In this document: piece by piece, positions 18,292 to 26,634 of the stretch | Layout of the letters: each line of letters begins with the position of its first letter | Numbering within the stretch: the first letter of the stretch is position 1 | IMG/VR virus record: IMGVR_UViG_3300020477_000013 | Coordinates: 124,001 to 188,000 of that record | Length of the DNA: 64,000 nt | Reading direction: 5' to 3' (one strand) | From: a virus | The notes under the pieces: model-generated | Database searches by the model: none | Seen by the model: the letters and a program-made list of their open reading frames with translations, nothing else | What the model was told of the DNA's origin: nothing | Program-made: the position numbers and the translations under genes

Positions 18292-19365
18292 ATGGCAGTA
18301 ACTAAAATTCATTACAGCAGAACGAGCGAAGGGGGGGTGGAACGAGCAGTCGGTCACGCCCTGAAAGCTTACCCAGGTACACTTTTAATATTCGTGGCCG
18401 ATTCGTCTAAAATATATGATGCAGTACGAGAGCGTTATCCTTTTCATGCTTGTATTCTTGCCGATAAGGAGCCTGATGAAGTCGTACCTGATATACTTAA
18501 GGAAAAGCGTATTGACATCAAGCAAGCAACATTTGTAATTGCATGCAACAGCGACCAGAAAGCCTTAAGGTATGTTGTATATATCACTGAGAATGGTGGG
18601 AAATATTTTCCCTGTGAAGACTCAAGGACGGCACAATATTTTCACATTAATGATAAGTGCTTTAGCATTGTAAATAGGCTGATGTGGATAGCACCAAGCC
18701 ATGTATCGGTCGACCAGTGGTGTAACATTATTCAGGCTATCGATATGACTTCCGATCTCACTGGCTCATACGTCGAGATAGGTGTGTTTAGAGGTTCTAG
18801 TGCAAAAGTTGCGTATGATTATTATAATACCATATGTAGGGAACAGACATGCTATTTTTTAGATACGTTTGGAGGGTTTCTTTATGATAGTGCTAAGGAC
18901 AGCCCTGACGCTAGGTGGGCAGAGGCCGATTTGCATGTTGTAGAGGATCATCCTATTTTCGGTAATTTGAAAGAGCAAGTTGGGGCATATTTGGATGGTA
19001 AGGCGGTGACTGCACATGGCGTGCTAGTACCTCCAGCTTCATGTACTAGCGGCACCCCGGATTCAACATATGCGGAATATAAATTGGTATCATGTGATAT
19101 TTGTGAAGATAACCTCCCTGGGGAGATAAAAAAGATCGCGGTATGTAATATCGACGTTGACCTCCAGGGTGCTATTGAGGCTGCTCTAAGAAAGTGTCAT
19201 CCTGTGATGGAATCAGGTGGTATAATGATAGTTCAAGACCCCGGAAAGACTCCTAGGCTTATCGGCGCCCGCCACGGTCTAGATAAATTCATGCAAGAGT
19301 TTGGCTCTAATTATCACCAAGTATACCTTGAGTCGTCAGGTCAGACTTACCTTATCAAGAAATAA
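18292..19365 (+). CDS. SAM-dependent methyltransferase, TylF-like
   Basis: This 357-residue protein has a C-terminal class I methyltransferase domain (residues about 155-350). It has a SAM-binding GSYVEIGVFRGSSAKVA, an acidic strand CYFLDTFGGF and a late motif GGIMIVQDPGKTP. This order resembles macrocin O-methyltransferase (TylF) relatives that modify sugars. The N-terminal 130 residues are unassigned. It lies 14 bases upstream of tilS. It may modify surface glycans together with the glycosyltransferases at 23990 and 56757. Confidence 0.65.
   Translation: MAVTKIHYSRTSEGGVERAVGHALKAYPGTLLIFVADSSKIYDAVRERYPFHACILADKEPDEVVPDILKEKRIDIKQATFVIACNSDQKALRYVVYITENGGKYFPCEDSRTAQYFHINDKCFSIVNRLMWIAPSHVSVDQWCNIIQAIDMTSDLTGSYVEIGVFRGSSAKVAYDYYNTICREQTCYFLDTFGGFLYDSAKDSPDARWAEADLHVVEDHPIFGNLKEQVGAYLDGKAVTAHGVLVPPASCTSGTPDSTYAEYKLVSCDICEDNLPGEIKKIAVCNIDVDLQGAIEAALRKCHPVMESGGIMIVQDPGKTPRLIGARHGLDKFMQEFGSNYHQVYLESSGQTYLIKK
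18798..18828 (+). promoter_or_regulatory. Internal match to the GTGYAAA promoter
   Basis: TAGTGCAAA (18798-18806), 16 bases, TATAAT (18823-18828): a perfect match to the phage promoter class, but inside the methyltransferase gene. It could drive tilS and the downstream tRNA and guaB-like genes, or be coincidental to the encoded Asp-Tyr-Tyr-Asn. Confidence 0.35.
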
Positions 19366-19379
19366 GAGGAAGGTGCTCA

Positions 19380-19994
19380 ATGATTAAGTTGCTAGGGAAG
19401 GTGCCACGCAAGATATACGTTGCTTGTTCTGGTGGTTCCGATTCGATTGCTGCTTTAGATTTTTTAAGGCGTGGCAATCGGGATGTGTCTGCATGTTATT
19501 TTGACCATGTGACAGATCACAGCCCTGTAGCATGTGATGCAGTCAGTTCATATTGTAGCGAGCATGGTTTATCACTCACTTTAGGTAGTTGTAAGCGCAC
19601 GAAAAGCAAGGGGGAGAGCTGGGAGGAGTATTGGAGAAATGAGAGGCTAGATTTCTTTCACTCTTTAGATGCACCAGTGGTTACAGGACATACATTAGAC
19701 GACGTGTGTGAGTGGTGGGTGTTTACTTCGCTGACTGGGGTTCCTCGATTGATCCCATATGCACATAAAAACGTCATTAGGCCATTCATGCTAACACCAA
19801 AGGCTGATATGGTTTCGTGGTGTGAGAAGAAGGGAATCAAATTCGTTGAAGACCCGTCGAATTTTAGTGACAAGTATATGAGGTCGTTTATCAGAAAAAA
19901 TATGATGCCTCATGCACTTTATGTGAACCCTGGGTTTTATAAAGTTATGAGAAAAAAGCTAATCGATGAAACATCACACTTGGGAAGTGTATAG
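19380..19994 (+). CDS. tilS: tRNA(Ile)-lysidine synthase, short form
   Basis: This 204-residue N-type ATP pyrophosphatase has the PP-loop SGGSDS at residues 17-22, the GHTLDDVCEWW motif (TilS-like GHxxDD) and the late segment VEDPSNFSDKYMRSFIRKNM, equivalent to the D-x-S-N ... R-N signature of TilS. TilS converts C34 of tRNA-Ile(CAU) to lysidine, so that it reads AUA. The protein stops after the catalytic domain and lacks the C-terminal domains of the roughly 430-residue E. coli enzyme. A CAT-anticodon tRNA follows 29 bases later, its likely substrate. Confidence 0.82.
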   Translation: MIKLLGKVPRKIYVACSGGSDSIAALDFLRRGNRDVSACYFDHVTDHSPVACDAVSSYCSEHGLSLTLGSCKRTKSKGESWEEYWRNERLDFFHSLDAPVVTGHTLDDVCEWWVFTSLTGVPRLIPYAHKNVIRPFMLTPKADMVSWCEKKGIKFVEDPSNFSDKYMRSFIRKNMMPHALYVNPGFYKVMRKKLIDETSHLGSV

Positions 19995-20022
19995 TTTGGT
20001 ATACATTTTTTAAGCAATCTTC

Positions 20023-20100
20023 GGGCCCCTAGCTCAATCAGGTTAGAGCAAGCGGCTCATAACCGCTAGGTTCAGGGTTCAAGTCCCTGGGGGCCCACCA
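20023..20100 (+). tRNA. tRNA with CAT anticodon, probably Ile2
   Basis: A 78-nt cloverleaf with acceptor GGGCCCC/GGGGCCC, anticodon CAT (loop CTCATAA), T arm GGTTCAAGTCC and encoded CCA. The overall layout resembles tRNA-Ile(CAU) more than elongator Met. Pairs C4-G69 and C5-G68, reported as TilS recognition elements in E. coli, are present. With tilS just upstream, lysidine modification and AUA decoding are likely. Elongator Met remains the alternative. Confidence 0.85.
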
Positions 20101-20125
20101 AAAACTATGAAGACAGGTTTTTATC

Positions 20126-21160
20126 TTGAGTAATATTACTAGCGCAATTTGTTTTGATGATGTCTTGCTTGTCCCTAAGTATTCTGATATCCATTCAAGA
20201 AAAGAGATCGACTTGAGCGTCCCGCTACCTCGTACTAACATGTCTTTGGAAGTACCTATCATCTCTAGCCCGATGGATACAGTTACTGAAGATAACATGT
20301 CACATGCCATGTATGCATCAGGGGGCATGGGGATTATTCATAGGTATAATACTGTGGACAGGCAGGTCGAGATCTTAAATGATGCGATTATCGCCGGTGT
20401 GAAGCTGCCGGCTGCGGCTGTGGGTGTGTCTGGCGATTATCTAGATAGGGCAAGGGCATTGGCTGCCCATGGTGCAAAGGTTATATGCATCGATATTGCT
20501 CACGGTCATCATATCCTTATGAAGAATGCATTGTATGAACTGAGATGCTCACTTGGTAAAAGCGTGCATATTATGGCAGGTAATGTTGCAACTCTTGATG
20601 CGTTTAATGATCTTGCAGACTGGGGTGCTGACAGTATCAGGGTAGGAATAGGGGGCGGTTCAATCTGCTCTACACGTGTCCAGACTGGGCATGGAATGCC
20701 AACACTCCAGACAATTTTTCACTGCGCAAAATCAGATAGGGATGCGTTGCTTATCGCCGACGGAGGAATTCGAAATAGCGGAGATATCGTTAAGGCATTA
20801 GCGGCTGGAGCAGATGCGGTGATGCTGGGCTCTCTACTTGCAGGTACTGATGAGTCTCCTGGTGAGGTTATTTATATTCCCACCGAAGACAGGCGAGTCA
20901 AGGCTTATCGTGGTATGGCTTCAATAGAAGCCCAGGTTGATTGGCGGGGTCATACATCATCAGTGGAAGGTGTTTCAACGACCATTGATTATAAGGGTCC
21001 TGTCGGGGTAGTCATTGGAGGCCTAGTAACAGGCATAAGGTCAGGCTTATCCTACTCTGGAGCAAGGGATGTAAGGGAGTTCCAAGCAGCAGCAGAATTT
21101 ATAAGGCAAAGTGCAGCTGGGGCTGTTGAGAGTTCAACCCACATCCTAAAGTCTTCTTAG
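20126..21160 (+). CDS. IMP dehydrogenase/GMP reductase family enzyme
   Basis: This 344-residue TIM-barrel enzyme starts with TTG. It has the N-terminal [13 protein letters not shown] and ISSPMDTVT motifs of IMPDH, the loop [20 protein letters not shown] with the catalytic Cys, [20 protein letters not shown], and a flap-equivalent region with [12 protein letters not shown]. The CBS regulatory domains found in most bacterial IMPDHs are missing, which gives GMP-reductase-like length. IMPDH makes XMP for guanine nucleotides, and GMP reductase runs a different step; the motifs do not separate them safely. It likely supports the nucleotide supply during replication. Confidence 0.85.
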   Translation: MSNITSAICFDDVLLVPKYSDIHSRKEIDLSVPLPRTNMSLEVPIISSPMDTVTEDNMSHAMYASGGMGIIHRYNTVDRQVEILNDAIIAGVKLPAAAVGVSGDYLDRARALAAHGAKVICIDIAHGHHILMKNALYELRCSLGKSVHIMAGNVATLDAFNDLADWGADSIRVGIGGGSICSTRVQTGHGMPTLQTIFHCAKSDRDALLIADGGIRNSGDIVKALAAGADAVMLGSLLAGTDESPGEVIYIPTEDRRVKAYRGMASIEAQVDWRGHTSSVEGVSTTIDYKGPVGVVIGGLVTGIRSGLSYSGARDVREFQAAAEFIRQSAAGAVESSTHILKSS

Positions 21161-21201
21161 CCTACATATTTATATAACATAAATAATGTGAGGAAAACAC
21201 C

Positions 21202-21783
21202 ATGCAGGTTTTGGCATTAGACTTAAGCTATGTAATGGCACCTTCTATCTCGGAATATGATTCCTTCCCGTGCAGCACAAGAATAAGCCCTGAGAAGCAC
21301 TGGGATGCCATTAGGCATTCAACTGGAAAAGATCGGTTTGCGTTTAGTCTAGAGAGATTAGGCGAATTAATACGGGTTTTTTCGAAAGCGCTTAAGAATA
21401 TAGAGCAAGATCAAATACACTGGGTGATGCACCAGAGTGATGTTTTACCCGTTCTAGTGTCATGTGACCACCTAACAATACATAATATTGACCATCACCA
21501 TGATATAGAGTCTCAGTCACTCGATATGGCAGGGTGGGTACATGAGCTTGATAGGCAGAAATTAGTTGATGAATATACCTGGTGGCGAAATAGGAATTCT
21601 AAAAACATAAATGAGGATATGCTGAACTGCTCTTATGGTGAAACTACATTTTCAAAAAGGCAGCCCATGAAAAACCCGGATGTTGTTATTATTTCACGCT
21701 CACCCTTGATGGTACCACCCGAGTTACAAGGGCTTTACGATATTTTTCAAGGTATGGCATGTTCGTGGTTCAATTCTCACTGA
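21202..21783 (+). CDS. Hypothetical protein with DHHHD motif
   Basis: This 193-residue protein is not recognised. It opens with a beta strand VLALDLSYVM, and a central HNIDHHHDI could bind metal. The C-terminal VVIISRSPLMVPPELQGLYD adds another strand-helix unit. An alpha/beta metal-dependent hydrolase is possible but unproven. AGGAAA precedes the start. Confidence 0.55.
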   Translation: MQVLALDLSYVMAPSISEYDSFPCSTRISPEKHWDAIRHSTGKDRFAFSLERLGELIRVFSKALKNIEQDQIHWVMHQSDVLPVLVSCDHLTIHNIDHHHDIESQSLDMAGWVHELDRQKLVDEYTWWRNRNSKNINEDMLNCSYGETTFSKRQPMKNPDVVIISRSPLMVPPELQGLYDIFQGMACSWFNSH

Positions 21784-21816
21784 TATTTGCTTAGTGTTTT
21801 AGGATGATAGTTAATT

Positions 21817-22191
21817 ATGACGACGGGGAGTCGAGGCGTGGAATATACGAAGCACTTGCTTAAGGTTCTGATAGGTGAAATGATAGAGGCTAGAGACCCG
21901 TTAACGGTACCAGGTCCTGCTATGTGGCGTGCACAAGCCCAGAAAAGAAAAGATGCAGAGGCCGAAGCAGAAGAGAAGAAGAAAAAGCGAACACCTAAGT
22001 CCTCTACAGGTCATGAATACTCACCAGCCAGCGGGTTTGTTGACTACTATGGCGACACCAATGATGCATCATTTATGGATGATTACGGTTACTATGGGTA
22101 CCCAGAGGTGGGTGACTATGACGACTATGACGACTATGACGACTATGACGACTATGATGGTGGTTATGATATAGGTGAAGGCGATTACTAG
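21817..22191 (+). CDS. Hypothetical protein with Asp-Tyr repeat tail
   Basis: This 124-residue protein has an N-terminal helix (VEYTKHLLKVLIGEMIEARD) loosely similar in character to the array leader, a Lys/Glu-rich middle, and a very acidic Tyr/Asp/Gly tail with DYD repeats. The tail is encoded by a tandem repeat. It may be a nucleic-acid mimic or a disordered scaffold, but the function is unknown. Confidence 0.55.
   Translation: MTTGSRGVEYTKHLLKVLIGEMIEARDPLTVPGPAMWRAQAQKRKDAEAEAEEKKKKRTPKSSTGHEYSPASGFVDYYGDTNDASFMDDYGYYGYPEVGDYDDYDDYDDYDDYDGGYDIGEGDY
22114..22158 (+). repeat. 9-bp tandem repeat
   Basis: Five copies of GACTATGAC, the last ending in T. They encode Asp-Tyr-Asp units in gene 21817 and are prone to copy-number change. 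Confidence 0.9.
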
Positions 22192-22194
22192 TTT

Positions 22195-22368
22195 ATGAAG
22201 TTAGATATTAAAACGCTCATTACGCTTTTGTCCATCGCTGCTATGCTGGGGGGCTTCTATTATTCTACCGAGGTTCGTCTTGATACATTGGAAAGTAATG
22301 TTGTTGAATTAAAGTCTGAAATTCAGGGGCTGAAAAAGCAAGTTAACAGACTTAAGAAAAGGAATTAA
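22195..22368 (+). CDS. Small membrane/coiled-coil protein
   Basis: A 57-residue protein with one membrane helix (LITLLSIAAMLGGFYY) followed by a coiled coil (VVELKSEIQGLKKQVNRLKK). This layout resembles inner-membrane spanins and other phage lysis accessories, though spanin genes usually come in pairs. It starts three bases after the previous stop with a weak ribosome-binding site. Confidence 0.6.
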   Translation: MKLDIKTLITLLSIAAMLGGFYYSTEVRLDTLESNVVELKSEIQGLKKQVNRLKKRN

Positions 22369-22371
22369 GGG

Positions 22372-22527
22372 ATGTCTGACACAGTAGTTGCATCATTAAT
22401 AATTTTAGGATTCACTGTCACGGGTATATTTTTAGGTGCATGGTTTGCCGCACGGGGGTTCGAGAAATCGCTTATTCAAATGATGGATGATCCTGATGCA
22501 CCGTGGAACAAGGAGGATGAAGAGTGA
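22372..22527 (+). CDS. Small membrane protein
   Basis: A 51-residue protein with an N-terminal membrane helix (VVASLIILGFTVTGIFLGAW) and an acidic tail. AAGGGATG surrounds the start. It overlaps the first gene of the QLRRII array (GTGA). Together with 22195 it could form a two-component membrane unit. Confidence 0.6.
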   Translation: MSDTVVASLIILGFTVTGIFLGAWFAARGFEKSLIQMMDDPDAPWNKEDEE

Positions 22528-22898
22528 GAATTACAAAGAAGCAGCTAAGGCAAGTCATTCGTGAAGCAGTCGAAGAAAATGAGCTGCTCGGCCTTACGGG
22601 CCCATGGCATGAAGTCGTAGCTGCATACATAGCTCGTGGTCCCGGTAATGGGAGTCAGTCTGCAACAAATATGGTGCTTAATAAGTTACACATGGGCCCG
22701 GATCTATGGCGTATGCAAGAGGATGTTTTAGAGGACATGCTTATTGAGCTTGGGCCAAATGCCACCCCTGAACAAATTGATGCGGTGAGTATTGAATTTC
22801 GCGATGGCGTTCGTGCCAATAAGTGGATGCCTCAAACCAAGGAAGAAATGGAGGCTGATTGGGCCCGCGGCGGAAAGCCTCGTGCGGATTACAGTTAG
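22524..22898 (+). CDS. QLRRII-leader protein 1
   Basis: This first member of the array is a 124-residue protein with leader MRITKKQLRQVIREAVEENE and a helical body (WRMQEDVLEDMLIELGPNAT ...). It starts with GTG, and AAGGAGG lies 8 bases upstream. The leader is a basic amphipathic helix shared by more than 30 genes up to 37.8 kb, while the bodies are unrelated. The leader pattern and the Glu that follows resemble T4 capsid-targeting propeptides. The body's role is unknown. Confidence 0.75.
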   Translation: MRITKKQLRQVIREAVEENELLGLTGPWHEVVAAYIARGPGNGSQSATNMVLNKLHMGPDLWRMQEDVLEDMLIELGPNATPEQIDAVSIEFRDGVRANKWMPQTKEEMEADWARGGKPRADYS

Positions 22899-22906
22899 GG
22901 TGTTAG

Positions 22907-23152
22907 ATGAAAATTACACGTAGCCAACTTAGAAGAATCATCCGAGAAGCGATATTGCTAGAAGACAAAGAGGGAAAAGGAAAATGCCCTGATGATGGTT
23001 GTGTTCAAAAGCGCTCGAAGGGCTGGGTTATTATCTCTAACAAGACCGGAGAATGCTGGGGCAGAAGTAAGAAGCAGGGAGGCGAGTGTACATATTATGG
23101 CTCAAGGGAAAAAGCTGAAGCAGCGCTTGGCGCTTATCATGCAGGTGGGTAA
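22907..23152 (+). CDS. QLRRII-leader protein 2, Cys-containing body
   Basis: 81 residues, leader MKITRSQLRRIIREAILLED. The body contains four Cys (CPDDGC, ECW, ECTYYG) around strands KGWVIISNKTGECWG, then SREKAEAALGAYHA. The last element resembles a small domain common in marine phages, where a short beta hairpin precedes a helix with an EAEAxLxAxHA pattern. The cysteines could bind a metal. It ends exactly one base before the next start. Confidence 0.72.
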   Translation: MKITRSQLRRIIREAILLEDKEGKGKCPDDGCVQKRSKGWVIISNKTGECWGRSKKQGGECTYYGSREKAEAALGAYHAGG

Positions 23153-23401
23153 ATGAAGATGTCTGGCAAACAGTTGAGAAAGATTATTCGAGAGACGTTA
23201 TCATTGGACCTTGAGGTTGGTGACGTAATTCTAACAGGCCGATTCAAGAATAAGCGCACTGTCGTTAGGGAACTAGGGACTGATGATCTAGGTCAACCAA
23301 CCGTTAACGGGATGAAGGTCTTATCTTTTCGCATTGAAAAACTGATGCCAAAAAGTAAGTGGAGTAAGAAGACACTGGAAGAGATAGGGGAAGACGAATG
23401 A
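23153..23401 (+). CDS. QLRRII-leader protein 3, SH3/KOW-like body
   Basis: 82 residues, leader MKMSGKQLRKIIRETLSLD. The body (LEVGDVILTGRFKNKRTVVR, later GQPTVNGMKVLSFRIEKL) looks like a small beta barrel seen in T4-like marine phages, where a GDxVLxGKFKNK motif also follows a short leader peptide. That parallel supports the idea that the leader is interchangeable. The function is unknown. Confidence 0.7.
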   Translation: MKMSGKQLRKIIRETLSLDLEVGDVILTGRFKNKRTVVRELGTDDLGQPTVNGMKVLSFRIEKLMPKSKWSKKTLEEIGEDE

Positions 23402-23685
23402 GAATAGGGTTATCAAATTTGAGAATGTTGATTAGAGAGGCATTGGAGGTGTCTGATGAAGAGATTAGGGCATTTCTTTCTGACCAGGCTGCAACTTACC
23501 ATCAGGACCACAGTCTAGACATTGATGGTGATGAAATTCCGGATGCATCCGCTATTCGTGAACTACTGCAGGCCGATTTTCTAAATAACTTTAGTCATAT
23601 CTCAATTAGCGATTATGCTGATCTTATTGACAGGTTATCTGTGATGCCTGACGTCAAGTGGTCACGCCCTGTGATGATGGTGTAG
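23398..23685 (+). CDS. QLRRII-leader protein 4 (divergent leader)
   Basis: 95 residues, leader MRIGLSNLRMLIREALEVSD, so only the LRxxIREA core is kept. The body is acidic and helical (IPDASAIRELLQADFLNNFS). The start overlaps the previous stop by four bases. Unknown function. Confidence 0.65.
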   Translation: MRIGLSNLRMLIREALEVSDEEIRAFLSDQAATYHQDHSLDIDGDEIPDASAIRELLQADFLNNFSHISISDYADLIDRLSVMPDVKWSRPVMMV

Positions 23686-23692
23686 GTTATAG

Positions 23693-23989
23693 ATGTGGCC
23701 GAAGGGGTATCAACTTAAATGGTTTCGAAGGGAACTTCCAAGAAAAGAAGGTCCTGCCCCGCCTATGAGACCCGGTTTCGGCCAAACACCCCTTAACGTA
23801 ATACAGGATGGTGATAAATTTTACGTTGGGACCTACTTTGTTTTACCTGATGGGTCTAGGAAACCATATACAGTTGAGAGTCAATATTTCTCCACGGAGA
23901 AAGAAGCCAAAGTTGTATTGTCAAGAATGACAGGCGGAAAAATGAAGGAGTCACTACTGCGTGCTTATGTAAGAGAGATGCTGGGCTAA
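23693..23989 (+). CDS. Small protein with leader-like helix at the C-terminus
   Basis: 98 residues. It has no N-terminal leader. Instead it ends MKESLLRAYVREMLG, a helix of the same type as the array leader. The body (NVIQDGDKFYVGTYFVLPDG ... VESQYFSTEKEAKVVLSRM) resembles a small beta-alpha domain. Its place inside the array and the relocated helix suggest module shuffling. The stop TAA abuts the next ATG. Confidence 0.6.
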   Translation: MWPKGYQLKWFRRELPRKEGPAPPMRPGFGQTPLNVIQDGDKFYVGTYFVLPDGSRKPYTVESQYFSTEKEAKVVLSRMTGGKMKESLLRAYVREMLG

Positions 23990-25147
23990 ATGAGTAATGA
24001 TAAAATATCTGCATTTTACATAATGACAGAACCTGAGAAGATGGGTTACCCATATATTGAATCGATCACCTCTGTGCTGTCTTTTGCCGACGAGGTGGTT
24101 CTGGTGATGGGTAGAGATGAACCGGCTAGCGAGAAAAAGATTGACCAGTTGGCACGTTCTATTCCTCGGCAAAAGTCAGTTAAAATAGTGAAGACCCATG
24201 CTTGGCCAGAATTCGGATGGAACTATAATATAATGAGAGATCATATTCAACGCGGTTTGGACGAGTGTACACATGACTTATGTTTAAAGGTGGATTGTGA
24301 CTATGTCTTTAGAGATCAGCATTGTGATGAGATCCGTTCAGCAATTCAAATTCATGCACAGGATAATCATTTAGTAACCTTTGGCAGGGTCAATTTTTCA
24401 TGTTTAGGAAAAGCAGATTATCAACCAGCGATAGATCACACGCCTTGTTACGTTATTAATAAACGTGCATTGAGAGATGATGGCATAGAGTGTGCTATAT
24501 CCAATGAGTCGGGATCGAACCAACCTATTTTCATGAAAGACGAAAGGGTCCTAGATGTGTCTTCCGGTAAGGACCTCAAGGTGCTACCCCTAAGTCCTAT
24601 GTTACCAGATAGCCTAGAATCCTGGGTTTATCATTACCTTGTGATATGTCCAGTAAATTATTCATACACTTTCATGACTGCATCAAGAATTGCTAAGACG
24701 TGGTCTGAGTGGCATAGGGCTATACATCTCAGGTTTGGTAATCTCCGCATGCCGAATTTCGATTTAGATGATATGCATCAATCAATCAAGAATTTTGCGG
24801 CTTATCATTTCCAAGCAAAGATTCCATCCCTGGGGCATTGTAGAGACTGGGATGAAATAAGGGGTATTATTTTAGGCTCCAGCGGTGATACTTTAGCGGA
24901 TATGGTCAACAGGGGTATTTTACATTGTAATGACAGAGGTGAACCCCAGGTGTCAGGGGCCATGACAATGCAACTTGTAGACCACCCTGCATGTATGAGA
25001 CATGTATTACAGGGCATTTCATCCGACAAGTGGGGATTTAATAACTTTAACCTGCCTGAACCTCCCTCGAGGGGATTAACGCATGAAGGTGCGGCTGCCA
25101 TATATGAGAAGTGGTTAGGGGATATTGGTAGTTACTTGAATGAATAA
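23990..25147 (+). CDS. Glycosyltransferase-like protein (GT-A type)
   Basis: This 385-residue protein resembles GT2-type glycosyltransferases. Strands near the start (ESITSVLSFADEVVLVMGRD) precede an acidic metal-binding motif in LCLKVDCDYVFRDQH (Asp-Cys-Asp) at about residue 105. The C-terminal half is unassigned. It is the only large enzyme within the QLRRII array and lacks the leader. A second glycosyltransferase is at 56757. It probably decorates a phage or host surface glycan. Confidence 0.6.
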   Translation: MSNDKISAFYIMTEPEKMGYPYIESITSVLSFADEVVLVMGRDEPASEKKIDQLARSIPRQKSVKIVKTHAWPEFGWNYNIMRDHIQRGLDECTHDLCLKVDCDYVFRDQHCDEIRSAIQIHAQDNHLVTFGRVNFSCLGKADYQPAIDHTPCYVINKRALRDDGIECAISNESGSNQPIFMKDERVLDVSSGKDLKVLPLSPMLPDSLESWVYHYLVICPVNYSYTFMTASRIAKTWSEWHRAIHLRFGNLRMPNFDLDDMHQSIKNFAAYHFQAKIPSLGHCRDWDEIRGIILGSSGDTLADMVNRGILHCNDRGEPQVSGAMTMQLVDHPACMRHVLQGISSDKWGFNNFNLPEPPSRGLTHEGAAAIYEKWLGDIGSYLNE

Positions 25148-25269
25148 ATAAACCCCCCCGCAACAACCGGGATTTTAATTCATTTTTAAGTGTCCCTTAT
25201 CGGTTGCATGTGATATTTATTTGCAGAATTGAATTATGGTATTCATATGATATCATCTAGGGGTTTAAA

Positions 25270-25377
25270 ATGAGTGAATTTTTATGGGGCTTTGTTGCGG
25301 GTGCGGTTGCTTCTCCTTTTGCATGGGAAGGCCTTAAGTGGTGCTTCCGAAAGGTGAAGGAAGCCACTAGTAAATAA
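25270..25377 (+). CDS. 35-residue membrane protein of a marine-phage type
   Basis: MSEFLWGFVAGAVASPFAWE followed by GLKWCFRKVKEATSK: one membrane helix and a short basic tail. Very short proteins with a G-x-x-x-G-x-x-x-x-P-F-x-W-E-G-L-K-W pattern occur in many marine T4-like phages, with unknown role. It has a weak ribosome-binding site. TATGAT upstream (25246) is a candidate -10, but it lacks the usual phage box. Confidence 0.6.
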   Translation: MSEFLWGFVAGAVASPFAWEGLKWCFRKVKEATSK

Positions 25378-25443
25378 GTGGTATTATATTAAAATTTGCG
25401 TTAGCGTGGGATAATTGGTCTGGGCCCACGAGGGGAAAATAAA

Positions 25444-25704
25444 ATGAGACTATCAAAAAATCAATTAAGACAAATCATTCGAGAATCGCATAGTGAGTCG
25501 ATGTCGGGTGTGAATAGTCAGGTTAGAGAGTCACTCAGCTCTCACGAAGAAAAAGCTCAGGCGGACTCCTTCGCCATGTTTCCCGGTAACACTATCATGG
25601 ACTTGGAATCACTTCACGACTTGTGGTATGGTCGCTTTACAAGTGATGAAAACTTGATACTTGACCAGGCAATTGCACTTTTGAACAGGGAGCTCAGGGG
25701 GTAA
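25444..25704 (+). CDS. QLRRII-leader protein 5
   Basis: 86 residues, leader MRLSKNQLRQIIRESHSES. The body is acidic with a helical end (LHDLWYGRFTSDENLILDQA). GAGGGGA lies upstream of the start. It resumes the array after the glycosyltransferase and a 300-base gap that holds only the 35-residue gene. Confidence 0.7.
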   Translation: MRLSKNQLRQIIRESHSESMSGVNSQVRESLSSHEEKAQADSFAMFPGNTIMDLESLHDLWYGRFTSDENLILDQAIALLNRELRG

Positions 25705-25706
25705 TA

Positions 25707-25988
25707 ATGCAAATATCACGTAAGAAGTTAAGAAGAATCATTAGGGAATCGTTGCTTCAAGAGTACGGTCCTGAATCTCGTGGGGAGCCCGGGCACAGAG
25801 GTGCAGATGGAAACTGGGTCGATCCTGGCATGGATGGTTACAATCCATACAAGGACAAGTCTCTGGCACCTGGTAACGGTTGGCCCCCTGAAGAGAGATC
25901 GGCAGCTATTAGAGCGTATACAGGCAGAGATGGTTACATTGCCAACTCTCAAGTGGACAAAAGCTGGGTGCATCCAGCATTTCGATAA
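25707..25988 (+). CDS. QLRRII-leader protein 6, Gly/Pro-rich body
   Basis: 93 residues, leader MQISRKKLRRIIRESLLQEY, giving a possible L-Q-E cut. The body is rich in Gly, Pro and aromatic residues (GADGNWVDPGMDGYNPYKDK) and probably lacks a regular fold. AGGGGG is upstream. Unknown function. Confidence 0.68.
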   Translation: MQISRKKLRRIIRESLLQEYGPESRGEPGHRGADGNWVDPGMDGYNPYKDKSLAPGNGWPPEERSAAIRAYTGRDGYIANSQVDKSWVHPAFR

Positions 25989-25999
25989 GAGATAAACTA

Positions 26000-26362
26000 G
26001 TGAAAATCACAAAACGACAACTCAGACGAATTATTCGGGAATCAATCACGGGCACGACAATTTATGTCGAGAAGAGTCCATACGGTGGGACTATGATTGA
26101 AGATGAGAATGGCGAATATCTTTCTGTGGGAGAGATGGTAAAATCCTTATTAGACTCAGGTGAATCAGACTTCTTTCACGATGCTTTAGGGCTACAGGAA
26201 CTCATGGCAGCCCATAGCCGTGGTGTTCAGGGTGGTATGCAGAAGTGGGACTCTGATGTGTTCGAACAATACTACAGCCTAGACATGGATAAAATGATTG
26301 ACACATATGCCGGTGCTAATGGATTACAAGTCAAATACATCCCCATGGGAGAGGATTACTAA
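26000..26362 (+). CDS. QLRRII-leader protein 7
   Basis: 120 residues from a GTG start, leader MKITKRQLRRIIRESITGT. The body is acidic with mixed strands and helices (YGGTMIEDENGEYLSVGEMV ... DMDKMIDTYAGANGLQVKYI) and ends GEDY, an ending shared with protein 11 at 27261. Shared ends as well as shared starts suggest recombination between members. Confidence 0.7.
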   Translation: MKITKRQLRRIIRESITGTTIYVEKSPYGGTMIEDENGEYLSVGEMVKSLLDSGESDFFHDALGLQELMAAHSRGVQGGMQKWDSDVFEQYYSLDMDKMIDTYAGANGLQVKYIPMGEDY

Positions 26363-26363
26363 A

Positions 26364-26633
26364 ATGAAGATCACAAAAAGACAACTTAGAAGAATCATCA
26401 AGGAAGAGAAAGCGAGGCTTCTTATAGAAATGAATCCCGCTGTTGAGGAGGGAATCTCACGTGGCGTGCAGAATGGCATTTGGGGCTGGCTCGAGCGCGA
26501 GTTTGCCCAAGACATGACCGGTGAAGATGTGTGGAATAATCCTACATACACCGAGAGTATTGCACACGCATTGGAAACAATTGCCAAGGAAGTACGGACC
26601 GCAGGGACGCAAGAAGGTACGTACGGGGGGTAA
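26364..26633 (+). CDS. QLRRII-leader protein 8
   Basis: 89 residues, leader MKITKRQLRRIIKEEKARLL then Ile-Glu. The start at 26364 is the ATG beginning the leader; a longer frame-mate would overlap the previous gene. The body is helical (EEGISRGVQNGIWGWLEREF). Unknown function. Confidence 0.7.
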   Translation: MKITKRQLRRIIKEEKARLLIEMNPAVEEGISRGVQNGIWGWLEREFAQDMTGEDVWNNPTYTESIAHALETIAKEVRTAGTQEGTYGG

Positions 26634-26634
26634 A

